Below are positions 12,501 to 23,698 of a stretch of DNA of 64,000 nucleotides, in pieces (positions within the stretch are counted from its first letter, which is position 1; the number at the start of each line of letters is the position of its first letter). This DNA is from Magnaporthiopsis rhizophila (taxonomy: Eukaryota; Ascomycota; Sordariomycetes; Magnaporthales; Magnaporthaceae). The stretch is from positions 338,293 to 402,292 of the forward strand of contig PYSS01000019.1 in assembly GCA_003049465.1 (NCBI GenBank), read 5' to 3'. The position numbers and the translations under genes are program-made. The notes beneath the pieces are model-generated. The model ran no database searches, had not been told where the DNA came from, and was given only the letters and a program-made list of their open reading frames with translations.

Positions 12501-12650
12501 GGCTGTGTTCGCTTTCGAGCCGCCGTTGGAGGATCCATGGCCAACAGAGGCATTGACTGCCGGCGAGCCTCGTGCGCTGGCATTCGTACTGGAGACGCCT
12601 CCGCCTGCGGAGGCCGACAGGCTGGCGCCGGCTGACGGAGCTGGCGCCAT
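6571..12650 (-). CDS. kdm5: KDM5/JARID1-type histone H3K4 demethylase
   Basis: The product should be a nuclear Fe(II)/2-oxoglutarate dioxygenase that removes methyl groups from H3K4. Six exons: 12650-12195, 12081-12033, 11956-11165, 10715-10624, 10523-7852 and 7789-6571, giving 1,759 residues. Domains in order: JmjN (about 105-165), ARID/BRIGHT (about 173-262), PHD1 (about 464-512, CNLCGKGTDVGF), JmjC (iron-binding HNE at about 650, distal His in QAYHAGFNHGFN), C5HC2 zinc finger (about 845-900), a coiled PLU-1-like region, and PHD2 (about 1335-1385, CICRRPESGMMIECELCHEW) split by the last intron. The tail is Gly/Ala/Ser-rich and low complexity. All expected catalytic residues are present. ATG 12650 (GCCATGG) is the first in frame. 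The intron 10716-11164 (449 nt) is unusually long for this locus. Confidence 0.95.
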
Positions 12651-15174
12651 GGCGCTTTCGACAGGGCGCAAGGCGAATGGACGCGGGTGTCGAGTCGGAT
12701 ACGATACGGGGGACGGTGGTGGTGCCGTCAATCAGAAGATGTCCAGGGCGTGGCCGGGCGCCAGAAAGGCCATTTGATGGGTTATAGCAGGGCGTGAACA
12801 GGGGGCTGCATATGCGGATGTCGCATGACCGACGGGGAAGGAGGCCCGCAAAACAGCGACAGCCGTGGAAGTGTTCGGATTTCGCTGGCGCAAGAGAGGC
12901 GGACGCGGGTGCGTGGGCTTTGATGTCGCAGTATCAGAAGCTCGGCGAAGGGATGGAGAGTGAAATATGGGGGTTCAAGTTGGTCGGGGTGGTGGGATCG
13001 GCCCTCATGCGAGGACGAGAGCAAAGCATAAATGGGCGGGCGACTCCACAGCCGAGAGGTACAAGGTACAACCAAACCAACCCAAATACCGCCGTCGGAA
13101 CTCAAGGCTGAGCTGGGGAAGCTACGGCCTATTACGGACGGGGGATAGGAGAATCGCGCAGAGGCAGGGGTGTATGTGTGAGGAAGAAAAATGGAAAGCG
13201 TGCGTCGTTGCAAACATGGGCGAACAACCAACCCCATGCAGCGGACGGGACTTGCACGAAGGAGAGGGTTGAGGTTGAGGTTTGTTTGGAAACAGGAAAC
13301 GCAGGAGGAGTGAGGAGTGAGGTGGGAAAACCCTGCCGGGGTGTGTGGGTGGCCGAGAAGGTGTGGGTGGCCGAGAAGGGAGAAGAATAGGTAGGGCGAG
13401 ATATTGGGGGAGAAGCGGAACGGAGTCAGGGTCTCAACTGGGCGCTGGGCCGGGTCGGTACATGGGCCAAGCAACGGACCACATAAAGACGACCAGGCTG
13501 GCCGGGAGTAGGCGTTTTGCGATGTGGGCGGGAGGCAAGGCAACATTCAATGAATGCCGTCAGAACCTCCCTTCCTCTTTGGTAAAGGTACCGAGCTAGC
13601 GCAGACACGCTCCATCCATGTGGGTGGGTCCGCAATGGGAGGAGGATACGCAGTACATCGGTCACAACGCGAAAACCCATTTACACAAGTCATGGATAGA
13701 TAGCACCGGAAACCTACCAGATTCCCCATCTAGGTCTAACGGCTTCAATCAGTGGGACACCCGGCTCAGTAGGGCAGCAAGGAAGCAGCTTGGCCGCGTC
13801 GCGTCTGCAGGCGGGCAGCTGGGCCAGCCGAGCTGATGATTTTTATAGCCTTTGTGCTACCGTGGATCAAAGGGGCGCCCTAATATCTACCTAGGTGCTG
13901 CCGTGTTCGAGACTTTTCGATAAGGGAGACGCAGCAAGCACATCGCTCTTCAAGGGGACTGTTTGCGACACCGTGCGCTAGTCGGACAGCCCAAGACCGA
14001 AGATGTGGGGACGTGCCGCGAAGGTGGTAGCTGGGGCAGGACCGGGCAGCCAATGCCACGCTCACTGCAAACCTCCTCACGACGCAAAAGAATTGCTGTG
14101 AATCATGCGTGCTGGATGTGACCGGCTGACGCGCACGGCCCCATCATGAGAGCCAAAGATTCAAGAGCGCCAAACATCCATGCATTACAGCTTAGAAATA
14201 TCACTAGACGGCCATTCTTATAGGGACCCTATTGCTTGATTCTAAAAGTGCCTGTTTCTGGATTGCGCCCTCCAATTTTCTATTGATATTGCCCCCATGC
14301 TGTTGGCGTTTCGATCAGGAATGTGGCGGCCGAGTGAGTGCGATGGGGTCCATTGTGTGCGCGAGACTAAGACGAGGGCGAGTGGGTCAGAAGACAGGGA
14401 ATGGAAGCTGGAGAATAAGAAAGGGAGCGAGGATACGCTCCTGGAGGTCGGTTAAACATGGGTTAAAAACTCACTAAACTGATACGGATTCATCTTATGC
14501 ACAAGGTGAGGAAAGAGGTATGGTACACTGTGACTGTCCTTACCAGCCCAACATGCGGGATTACACCGCGGATCGCTCGGGTGAGTGCGTGAAGGTAGGT
14601 GACGCAACCTACCAGTGGTAGTCTGCAGAGATGCGCACGCATGCCTCTTGGTCGTCGCCGAAAAAGGTCGGGGGCACCGGGCTCGGCATCAGATATTGGC
14701 AGCACTCAGCGGGGCGACAGGGATTTCGAGCGGCGCCCAATCAACTGTTGCTTGACGTTCGGAGCGGCCCCACCCACCCAGCGCGGGGCGATGACATTGG
14801 CACGCTGACCTCAGCTGCGTGCCTAGGCCAGGCCAGAAACTCGCTCCCCTGACGCTGGGTAGGTTGCGGAGCTTCCATGGGGCCCGATTAAGATTTTGCC
14901 TCATCGCACATTGGAGTAATCACCTGGTAATCTTTCCAGCTTTAGCTGCACGGCAAACCTGACGCCATTCCCGAACGAAAGCGCATGGAAACCAATCCCT
15001 TGCGGAAAAACCACGGTGAATAATAATCCGAGCGGGCATTATATATCACATGGTATATATATGCCTGTCTAAGAGCCACCGACCCCTCTGGGCTGTAAAT
15101 ATCCAAGGCAGCTTGATGACCGAACTGCGAACTCTCAGCACAATAAATTATCATGAAGTCATAAAACCTAACTT
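12651..15174. other. kdm5 upstream region and slx1 3' flank
   Basis: About 2.5 kb without a supportable gene. The first kilobase beyond the kdm5 start is pyrimidine-rich on the kdm5 sense strand, as expected of a long fungal 5' leader. The only clear internal structure is an 18-bp perfect direct repeat at 13343-13378. The 14.1-15.2 kb part is AT-richer. ORFs here lack domains and coding-like codon use. Confidence 0.5.
13343..13378. repeat. Two-copy 18-bp tandem repeat
   Basis: The unit gtgtgggtggccgagaag occurs twice in immediate succession (13343-13360, 13361-13378). It lies in the presumed kdm5 leader, about 700 bp upstream of its start codon. Confidence 0.8.
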
Positions 15175-16239
15175 CTACGGTTTAGCCTTCCGGCGCCGGG
15201 ACTTGAGAAGCTTATCTACCTCCTTTGGAGCCCTGGTCCGGAGAGTAAGCTCCTTCATCATGTCACACCACTTCACATCGGCCCGGCACCTCGGGCACGA
15301 CCCCTGGACCGGAAGAATCTCGGCATCGCCTTGGGCGCCGAGGATGTGCCGGCTCCAGCAGGAGACGTGCCCAACACCTTCGCAGCCCTCGTTCGTGCAG
15401 ATGGCCAGCAATCCCTTGCCAGCCTCCTGCGGCTCGCTGCAGACCACGCAGTTGCCCTCGCGCTCAAATTCAAATACAGAGCGCCCCTTGGCCACATAAT
15501 TCTCCAGCGGGGTATAATCAAGGGGCAGCGCGTGAATCCCCCACGGGTTTGCTATCATATCCTCGTCTTCCGATGAGCTAGCCACGGCGTCCCCTGATTT
15601 CATCGTCTTTTTCCTCGTAGCTCCTGCCTCCGGCGTGGGCTCGAAATCTGCCACGACTTCAAGATTCTCCCGTGGGGCCGCGCTGCTCGAGGCGAGACAC
15701 TTGTTCCATTCTTTATAGGCGTCGCGTGCAAAGAAATGCAGCCTCAGCGGCCACCGGGCAAAGCTGGGCACTCGGAGGAGCAGGTGCACATTTGAGATAA
15801 TGGAGGCGAGGCTAGCCTGCGGTTTTTTCGGCATCCCATTCCGCTTCCTTCCCTTGGCTTTACTTATGCGCTCGTCGGACGGAATGTGGAGGGAAATATG
15901 GGGGTTGGTGAGAGCCCATCTGAGAGTAGGACGTAAATGTAAGCAACTCTGTGGTCGAGCGGCTTTGGTGCTAAATACACCGAGGAATGGGTGGATAGCC
16001 TACTCGAACTTGAGTGCCCCAACCATGCTAGGGAATCCGGAGACAAGCCCGATCATCTCCCAAGGCCTGAGGGTAACCCGCGATGTCTTGGCGGCGCCGC
16101 CCCGCGCATCGCCGTTGTGCTGCTTGAGCCGCCGCGGAGGGTTCGGGGTCGAGCCTATGTACAGTGATGCGAGGCGCACGGTCGACCGAAGGACATAAAC
16201 CGTGTATAGGGCGGGTATGGGCTTTGTGTTGGTAGCCAT
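15175..16239 (-). CDS. slx1: Structure-specific endonuclease subunit SLX1
   Basis: SLX1 is the catalytic half of the SLX1-SLX4 nuclease that cuts branched DNA such as 5' flaps and Holliday junctions in the nucleus. The exons are 16239-16004 and 15919-15175, giving 326 residues. The intron 15920-16003 (GTAGGC...CTCAG) joins ...GALKFE to WALTNPHIS, restoring the conserved catalytic-Glu block KFEWALTNP. The N-terminal GIY-YIG nuclease domain shows YTVYVLRS, LYIGSTPNPPRRLKQHNG and the arginines expected near the active site. The C-terminal RING-type zinc finger (CVVCSEP, CTNEGCEGVGHVSCW, CPRC) follows at about residues 235-290. Between them lies a short acidic, presumably unstructured linker (ASSSEDEDM). 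Confidence 0.95.
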
Positions 16240-16747
16240 GTCGTCGGTCGCCGGAGAAGCATTTTAGTTCCGGATATCTCGTCCGGAATGGCCTACGGCG
16301 GAACGTGGTCGAGACACGCATACAACGATGCGGCCGGAAGAGCGAGCATTGGTGGCACAAATATGTTTGCCTTGCCGAATCTCTGATCTCTGCCTGCGTT
16401 TGCGGGGTGTTCTTAGCGACGTCGGCAGGCTTCAAATGCTCTGTTGTCAACGCGCCTCGTGGCTTAAGTGGGGCCACAGTCAGGGGCGATCAGATCGTCC
16501 GGGCATGCCGAGCGAAGGAAGCACATGCTACTTCCGCGCCCCACTGTCGGAAGAAAAGGCGCTGTTTCCTGTGGGCCATGCCAAATTCAACGACCTGAGG
16601 CAGGAAAAGATCTAGCGACCAGTCAAGTTCAGTTCAATCTATCAGTTCGTTGACCATCTAGACCCAACTATCGCCTGGTATCAGTATCTATCATTACGAC
16701 TATCATTAAACCAAATCTATTTCGCGTCCGCAATCGAAAGAACACCG
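16240..16747. promoter_or_regulatory. slx1 upstream region
   Basis: No coding-like ORF is present. The stretch from about 16620 to 16740 is rich in CTATC/ATCA motifs of the kind seen in fungal 5' leaders and leads into the small ORF at 16748. The slx1 promoter should lie in the proximal part. Confidence 0.4.
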
Positions 16748-16933
16748 ATGCGGGGTCCCGAGGCCGTGGCAGAGGCACCAGTGGGCCCAGTGACTCAACG
16801 TGAGCTTCAGGATAACCACCAACCCGCGGCAGCATTCAACGCAACAACCCCAATCAGAGAGATACTGGGCGCTTTCCGCCGAGCTGCATTGGGATTCGAT
16901 CCGCCTGCTGTTGGTGTGATGTTTGGACCTTGA
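16748..16933 (+). CDS. Possible 61-residue protein (weak)
   Basis: The frame opens with ATG after a C/T/A-rich leader-like stretch and closes with TGA. The residues are mixed and not low complexity (ending TPIREILGAF, FDPPAVGVMFGP), with a plausible amphipathic helix at IREILGAFRRAALG. I do not recognise it. It has no intron, signal peptide or membrane segment. It lies between slx1 and the AA11 gene on the opposite strand, so it could be an independent short gene, or a chance frame. Confidence 0.3.
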   Translation: MRGPEAVAEAPVGPVTQRELQDNHQPAAAFNATTPIREILGAFRRAALGFDPPAVGVMFGP

Positions 16934-16986
16934 GTTCGAGACACTAGGGCGCCGGATTTCCGCATGTCAGCAGCTGGACCAGGACA

Positions 16987-17815
16987 TTATGAGCCAGTAT
17001 CTGGGTAGCCAAGACCCTTCCTGATCAGATAGTCTGAAGCAACACCCTGGGGTGACGGCGTCGCATAGGAGGCGTCTTTCGTAGGGCTTACCTGGCGAGG
17101 TGCAGGCCCCGTTCGCTGGCGAACCTTGCCTTTTGGTGACGGTGCAGTTACCAACCGGGTCGGCAAACTGGTTTCCCGTCTTATCCACGTTGGGGCCCGG
17201 ATCCGGGATCAAGGGGTCGCTGTCCTCGACTGTCAAACACCCGTTGTTGAGGTTGGCCAGGAACGGAGCCGGACGATCCCCGAACGCGACCTTTTCCCCA
17301 CAGCCGCCACCGCCGATGATCTCGACCGACGCGCAGTTCATATAGAACTCTCGGAACCCGATTCGATTAAGCCAGGTCCAGGCGAACAGCGACTGGCCCG
17401 ATGGTGCGTCCGGGGGTATCTGGAACTTGAAGGGGCCAGGCCCGGGACAGGCTCCCATCCAGGTGTGGATGACGTTGAAGGTTCTGCCGCCATCGTAGGA
17501 CAGCGAGGCCTGGCAGCTGCCGCCGCCGTGAGGAGCGCTTCCGTTGATGATCAGCTCATACGTGCTGCCCGCCTGCCATTTGGCCACGCTGGCGCCCGAT
17601 GCCGTCCCGAGGAGCTTGTGGTTACCCCTGCATGGGAAGTCGGTGCCGTTCGCCTTTGGGTCAAGCGGGGAGGATAGGGCGTAGTCTCTGTCGTCTAACT
17701 GTGTGCTTGGGTTGTCAAAGCCGCCCAGTGCTGGAGGCTTTTCCATATACATGTGCGCCTGGGTGGTGCCGGCGAGGGCCGTAACGGCCCAAAGGCAAAA
17801 GTTAGTAGCCCGCAT
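16987..17815 (-). CDS. Secreted AA11 lytic polysaccharide monooxygenase
   Basis: AA11 enzymes are secreted copper oxygenases that cleave chitin. The start at 17815 begins a 20-residue signal peptide (MRATNFCLWAVTALAGTTQA), so cleavage leaves the mature N-terminal His needed for the copper histidine brace (H-M-Y-M). The second brace His is in SAPHGGGSCQ. The axial Tyr is in REFYMNCA, and FAWTWLNRIG is a family block. SDFPC-like NGTDFPCRG and the tail PFLANLNNGC also match AA11. A terminal intron 17001-17091 (GTAAGC...CCCAG) is likely: it replaces a poor tail with DTGS and a TAA, giving 245 residues. Without splicing the frame would run to 16967 (282 residues). No chitin-binding module or Ser-rich linker is present. 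An upstream in-frame extension to 18061 lacks signal-peptide character and is excluded. Confidence 0.9.
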
Positions 17816-19196
17816 AGTTGCCCCAGACGATGAAGACGCCGCGGTGAGAGCATTTTTCTTGGCTTGGCATTTGGTGCGCGAGGCGAAGCCTCTTGTAGAA
17901 AGCCATGGCCCCAGTGCGGTTGGTGGTCGCGCTTCAGCCGCACAGCTGCGCCCAATTCCCCGAGAACCACCCGCACCGTCGCTTCGCCAATTGCTGGATG
18001 CCAGCGCACAGCGCCCTCTCCCTGTCAAGCCTGCCTCTTGCTCTCTGTATTTCCACGTCACCGCTTATGGTTTACCCTCTTGCAGAACCTGCCTTGCCCA
18101 TGCTGACAGGTGCAGAGATTCTCCCAGCCTGCCTTACAAGCCCCGGCTAGCGGCTGACTTGGCACTGTCTGCCTACCACAGGCCACGGGGCCGGCTGTGA
18201 GATTGCGCTGGGGGGCTATTGGTCCCATGTGCACACAGGATTGTGTCCACAGCAGCGGCGGACCGTCACATGCATGGTCGCATGTCTTGAACCCAAAGTC
18301 GCGTCTGCACGTGGCAAGCATGGTGAATCTAGACACAATCCTCTGCTCATGTTTCTGGCACGGCTTACAAAAACGCTAGTTAGCCGCAGTGCCTTGGATA
18401 TAAAGCAAAAGAAATGTGCTGCATAAAATGTATTGGGCAGTTCATGCTTCGTCACCCTGGCCAACTCAGGTCGTAAGCCCGTGAAGAGAAAATATATTAA
18501 AAAGTGCCCTGGAAATATGGCAACTTCTCAAACCCTAGCTCGAAGCATGTATTTTCTATTAAAACCATTAAGAGCAACATTCATATCTCTTCATTTACTT
18601 TTTAATGGTATCCCGTAAGGTATTTGGAAGCCAGTGCAGCAGTCGAATCTTAGAGCAGACACGGACCCTAACCCTCCGATCAGTTGGCACACGGTTCGAC
18701 AAACGCGCCACCATCACTCGTTACCAACTCCTCAAAGAGCCACAAAATGCTGAATGAGATTTACATGCTAATGATATATAGAGGGAGGCTGTAAGCCTGC
18801 AGGCCGTTTCGGAAATCTGTTGGTTGAACAGCCGCGCACTTCGGAGCCTCTGAGCGACTGCTGTTGTGCCACAGACGGAATGCGCACTGCGCCACAAGAA
18901 CGGCTTTCCCTGGTCACGAGTGGGTCCGCGCGTCAACAGGGCCTCCTTCCTGGCCGACGTGCAGGACACGGCCGCCAGAGCAGCTGAGGAATCCGCCGCC
19001 CAGTACGAGCAGCGTTTCGAGACGCAGGACCTCGGAATTGACCCTGTGGAGACAGTCGGCCGGCTCCCAGGAAGTGTACCCGGAACCAGCGGCAGAAAAA
19101 AAAAAAAAAAAACAGCAACAGCAACAGCAGCCGCTCGTGTCCATCTCAGCGGACCTTGTGCCGGCTGCTGCCGCTGCCGCCGCCTCCATCGCCGCC
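17816..19196. other. Region between the AA11 gene and gtr1
   Basis: This holds the promoters of the AA11 gene (-) and gtr1 (+). The stretch 18430-18620 is notably AT-rich. From about 18875 to 19095 a frame with strong coding-like codon use opens on the + strand just after a TGCCACAG acceptor-like site; it is discussed as a finding. An A18 run occupies 19096-19113. Confidence 0.5.
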
Positions 19197-20722
19197 ATGG
19201 CCTCGGTTGCGGCGTCGTCGTCGGTCGCGGGCGGCCTGGGGGCTCGCGTCCCCGAGGCCAAGAGCCAGAAGCTCAAGAAGAAGAAGATCCTGCTCATGGG
19301 CAAGAGCGGCTCGGGCAAGTCCAGCATGCGGTCAATCATATTCAGCAATTATCTGGCCAAGGACACGCGGAGACTGTGAGTTTGTCGCCGGCGCGCAGTG
19401 CTGTGCTTCTCCCAACTCGGGCCGTTGGAAAACAGCGGCGACGTCAACTTCCATCCTGCGATTGCAACTTGTTCCTCGAGGGTTGGCTTTTCCTTCATTC
19501 AACCTGTCGACAGAAGTGCCGTATTCCGTCGGCTGTGATGTGTTTTTCGTTCGTTTCATTGCCTAGTCCTTCCATGCTGCTCCCCATCATGGTTCCTCTC
19601 ATCCGCATATCCCTGAGATGAGCGAACCTGTTGAACCGAACTCTCCCGTCCTCTATAACCATGAGCCACTTCCTTCGTAATTCTTCCAGCCTTTCATAGC
19701 CCAGCCGCCTATGCTAACCGAGTCCCAGCGGCGCTACTATTGATATCGACCTGTCTCACGTCAAGTTCCTAGGCAACCTGCAGCTGAACCTCTGGGACTG
19801 CGGCGGGCAGGAGGCGTTTATGGAGAACTACCTGTCGCAGCAGCGCCAGCACGTCTTCAACCACGTCGGCGTCATGATCTACGTCTTCGACATCGAGTCG
19901 CGCGACGTCGACCGCGACATGGCCACCTACGTCACCATCCTCTCGGGCCTGATGCAGTACTCGCCCTCGGCCAAGATCTTCGTCCTCATCCACAAGATGG
20001 ACCTGATCCCCAACCAGACGAAGGAGGCCGTCTTCGTCGAGCGCGTCGCCCTGATCCGCCAGCGCACCGCCGAGTACATCGCCAGCGCGGGCGTCGTGCT
20101 GCCCCAGCCCCACCACCCGGGCGGCTCTGGCGGGCCCGATTTGACCCCCTTCGCCACCAGCATCTGGGACCAGTCGCTCTACAAGGCCTGGTCCGAGATC
20201 ATCCACGACCTGATCCCCAGCCTCTCGCTCATCGAGGAGCACCTCGAGAAGCTGGGCCGCCTGATCCAGGCCGAGGAGATCCAGCTGTTCGAGCGCACCT
20301 CGTTCCTAGTCGTGTCCTCGTGGGTCTCCGAGATTGGGTCCATGAACCCGTTCCAGGACCGCCAGGAGCGCCTCAGCAACATCCTCAAGGCCTACAAGTC
20401 GTCCCTGTCAAAGTACACGGGTACGCCGCGCAACTCGGAGCAGTTCAAGGACTTTGAGCTCAAGGTCGGCACCCGCTTCAGCCTCTTTATCACAAAGTTC
20501 ACCACAAACACCTACATCCTCTGCTGTCTCCCGCCGGGCGAGGCCCTCTACAACTCGGCCAAGATGAACGTCAAGATCGCCGCCCGCCTCTTCGAGGGCC
20601 TTGACAATCCCGCCGCCGCGTCCGCAGCCACTCCCAAGGCTCCCATCACCGCCGCTGCCGGGCCCGGCGCTGGTGGCCACCCCGAGCCCTCAGCTGCAGG
20701 TGCTGTCGGGGCCGAAGCTTAG
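19197..20722 (+). CDS. gtr1: Rag-family GTPase Gtr1 (RagA/B type)
   Basis: Gtr1 works with Gtr2 on the vacuole/lysosome surface, within the EGO/Ragulator system, to pass amino-acid signals to TORC1. The exons are 19197-19375 and 19729-20722, giving 390 residues; the 353-nt intron has GTGAGT, a TGCTAAC branch and CCCAG. The G1 loop is GKSGSGKSSM, and DTRRLGATIDID spans the splice site as in orthologues. G3 is WDCGGQEAFMENY and G4 is HKMD. The C-terminal roadblock-like half includes FLVVSSW, GTRFSLFITKF and LLxxG-type segments, then an Ala/Pro-rich tail. ATG 19197 (GCCGCCATGG) is the best start, although the frame stays open upstream through a Gln run and an Ala run. GATIDI marks it as Gtr1 rather than Gtr2. 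Confidence 0.95.
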
Positions 20723-21478
20723 GTGGGTTCCATGACATCAACTTGCTCCTGTTGAATGGCGCGCATTCATATGGATTTATTGTGCTGATCATCTATGGAT
20801 GGAAGAGAAAGCCACTGATCTTCAAAATATTGTACATTTATGTTCCTTGGGATTTTCTGATACCCACTTGCTTAGCTTGCGATGGATGTGATTGCCGTAT
20901 TTCCTACACGGCTGCTATCCTGACAGCCTCTGCCACTCATTTGCGATGGAAGATTTATACTGGTGCCTTCTTTTGTCTCCACTACCTATACTCGCCCGGG
21001 TCGAGTGGCCCCGCTGTCAATGAAGAGCAGACTGAGCTACCATCACCATAGACTCGGCGCGGATTCTGTGACTTTTGGTGGTTGAAAGACATTTCACTGT
21101 TCGGTACCAAGTTCGAAATATGGTTAAAATGTCCCATCACGGTTCTCCCAACACATCCGGACACGCGGTCGACGCCGCATGTAGAGCCGACAACAGGGGA
21201 TTCTTCATAAAACCGTGCCGTCTATGCATCATCCTCATTGCTACCTATTTTGGGCAGCGCGTCATAAGAAAACTCTAATTTCTGAATGAGGTGGAACTTC
21301 AAAGCGCAAACCGTCCCGATATCTGCTGCCCCTGCTCAGCAGGCATCATTGGGGAAGTGAATAAACTAACAGATAGAGTGTCGGCGTGGACCAGTGTGCT
21401 GTGTCCCTGTAAGGGTTCAGTGCCGGTCTTTTGGGGAGGGATTTCTGGGCCTCGTTGACCTCAACGTCGCCCAAACTT
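20723..21478. other. 3' region between convergent gtr1 and shp1
   Basis: Both genes end into this 756-bp stretch. It is AT-richer than the coding DNA and has no coding-like ORF. Confidence 0.5.
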
Positions 21479-22888
21479 TCAGACCCGCCTCACAACTGCC
21501 ACGCCGCCCCGCTTGAACTCGTCCATCTCACCCAGCACCGCGCTGCGGTCAACGTGCTCCTTATTTGGGAACGTGGTGGCCAACACCCAATTGCGGGGTA
21601 GACTATCCAGGTTCAATTGCTGGACAAAGGCGTAGATGTCTGCGACCGTGTGTGTGGTGTTGAAGCGAGCGGGAACTCTCTTGCCGTCGGGAAGCTGAAT
21701 GCGAATTGTCACAATCGGCTGAGACTCGTCCACCTCAGCTCGCCGGGCAGTGGCTCCGGTCGCCACTGTCGCGTCAAAGGAAGAGGAACTGATGTCTGGA
21801 ACCAGACCTCCTAGCCGGTTTCCCTCGTCCATCCAGGGACGATAGACGTAGGGAAGCTGACGCCACTTCTGCTGGGCATGCTGCTGGACAGTCACATCTA
21901 CTTCCTCGTTGGGTCGGATGCCCATACGTTTCCTGATGTCCTCGGGAACGTTGCCTTTTGCGATCTCGTCAAGGTACGTGCTGACATCTCGTTCATATTT
22001 GATCAGCTGATCTTCATTGATGCTGAAACCGTCTTCCCACAGGTGCAGGGTGTGCGGGACCTGCCGATTGAGGATTCGTTGATCGCTGAAACGCGGCATT
22101 GGCGTCCCTTGAGTGGCTGGAATTATACGAGATTCGGCGTCATCGCGACCAAGTTTCCGGCCCGCGCCGTAAAAGTGTCCGGACGGTGAGGAACCAGCGG
22201 CAGCTGCGGCCTCCGCTTTGCTGTTGACAATTGTGTCAGGCACATATGAGGCGACGCGGAAACTTGTGCGTGGTGTCCGATGTATGCGATAGTGATGTGA
22301 GCCAAGTACATACCGCTGCGCACTGTTCACAATGCCTTCTGCCTTGGCGCGATTACGATTGCGAGCGTCCTCGGGGCCCTGCACCACCAACGCAGACTTC
22401 TCTCCTCCCACAACGTCGAGGTCTGCGTTATTCTCTTCTACATCGTTTTCATCCTTTTTCAGGTCGTTGATCGTGAACAGCTTGCCGACATTGCCTTGGG
22501 CCTGCTGGTGAGGCTGCGAGCGTGAGCTGCTGCCCTCGGTGTTCGAAACCTGGGCGCCACGAAGGGCTCGGCCACCAGTGTGGCCGGTTAGATGGCCAGT
22601 AGAGCTCTTGCTCTCGGCCGCATCCTTATTTCCACCGGCTGCTTCATCGTTTTGCGCCGCGGAGGGCTCTGGGGTGCCGTCGAATTCATCGTATTCCGCG
22701 TTTCTGTCCCAATTGTTTCTGTTCAGACTCTCCCTGGCCTTCGATGCTAGATGTTAGCGACGTCACACCGGGAGAATTAGGTGAGGTTGTGGTAGCCATA
22801 CTTGAAGCTCTGTCGGTTCCGCGGCATTGATGGGCCGAGTAACGTCCTCGTCGTGGTTTTGTTTTTCGGAATCCGTCGAGAGGTCCAT
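21479..22888 (-). CDS. shp1: Cdc48/p97 cofactor, SEP-UBX protein (Shp1/p47 type)
   Basis: Shp1/p47 proteins recruit the Cdc48/p97 ATPase to substrates in membrane fusion, ER-associated degradation and autophagy. The exons are 22888-22802, 22738-22314 and 22220-21479, giving 417 residues. The introns 22739-22801 (GTATGG, GCTAACATC branch, AAG) and 22221-22313 (GTATGT...CAACAG) both preserve frame. After a disordered acidic N-terminus (NRNNWDRNAEYDEFDGTPEP) comes a GRKLG motif, then the SEP domain (LWEDGFSINEDQLIKYE, RKRMGIRPNEEVDV). The C-terminal UBX domain has VTIRIQLPDGKRVPARFN and ends in VVRRV. The N-terminal UBA domain of canonical p47/Shp1 is not visible from this start, so the protein as read resembles p37-type members. 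Confidence 0.93.
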
Positions 22889-23698
22889 GGCAGTGGTGGA
22901 AAATATCGGATAGCAGCCGCGGGCAAATGTGGAAATGCGATGAAGAAGTCGGTGTCGTTTCCTATTCCGGACCGGAGGGATTGGAGTGGGCGGTTGTGTT
23001 GGATGATTGAAACTGGAATCGCGGAGCTGCTAGGAGCTAAGTTTGTTCGTTGCTTTGGCCCTGGCAAGGCAGCTCCTCAGTGACGACAAACAGTGGGGTG
23101 GGTGCCCCTCCAAACAGGCGCGATTATGTCATCCCATGCCGCCCAAGCAGGAGTGTTTTGTGTCAAGCACTGTACTCTGTAGTTTGGACCGCCAGTGTCA
23201 TAAATATCGGGCCTGGAACAGCAAGCGCAGCCAGGTAAGAAAAGAACTAGGCTAAATTGCTGTACTCCTCTGCTTACGATGCGTAGAACATGCATGAGTA
23301 GAGCTACTGCTAGGTGCATGCTATGATCTCCGATCAATTTGGGGACCTGGTTTTGTGCAACTAAAGCGAGCGATGCACGATATGATTGTTACACGCACTG
23401 TGGCTGCTGTACTCGGGTGGCGGGTGCCTGGCCCAAGCTTCCGGATCCGGTCTGCGGCTGGCAGGTGTGGAGAAACTGGAACTGATTGACAAGACACATC
23501 CAAGCACGCACCTATACTGAGCTGCCATCGCCCACGGATTTTGCAACTGCAGTTACTGGCTGGCTAAGTGGCTCTTCTCTCTGGGCAGCAATCGCCAGGC
23601 CAAGGAGTGTCGTAGGGCGACCATTTGCCCTGGTCAGCACGGTTCGCCCGATTTCGCTCTTCGACGCATTGACGGACAGATTTGATCGCGACCCTGCG
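22889..23698. promoter_or_regulatory. Divergent region, shp1 / mim1
   Basis: About 810 bp between two divergently transcribed starts, presumably holding both promoters. The frame open upstream of the mim1 start lacks a good ATG and is not conserved-looking, so it is taken as leader. Confidence 0.45.

Noticed and set aside
12782..13546. 254-codon frame upstream of kdm5
   Set aside because: It lies in the presumed leader, has Pro/Ser/Leu-rich random-like composition and no domain.
17816..18061. N-terminal extension of the AA11 protein
   Set aside because: It would bury the signal peptide and the mature N-terminal His required for copper binding.
18660..18680. Telomere-like CCCTAACCC sequence
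   Set aside because: Only about one and a half units are present; this is expected by chance and is not a telomere or interstitial array.
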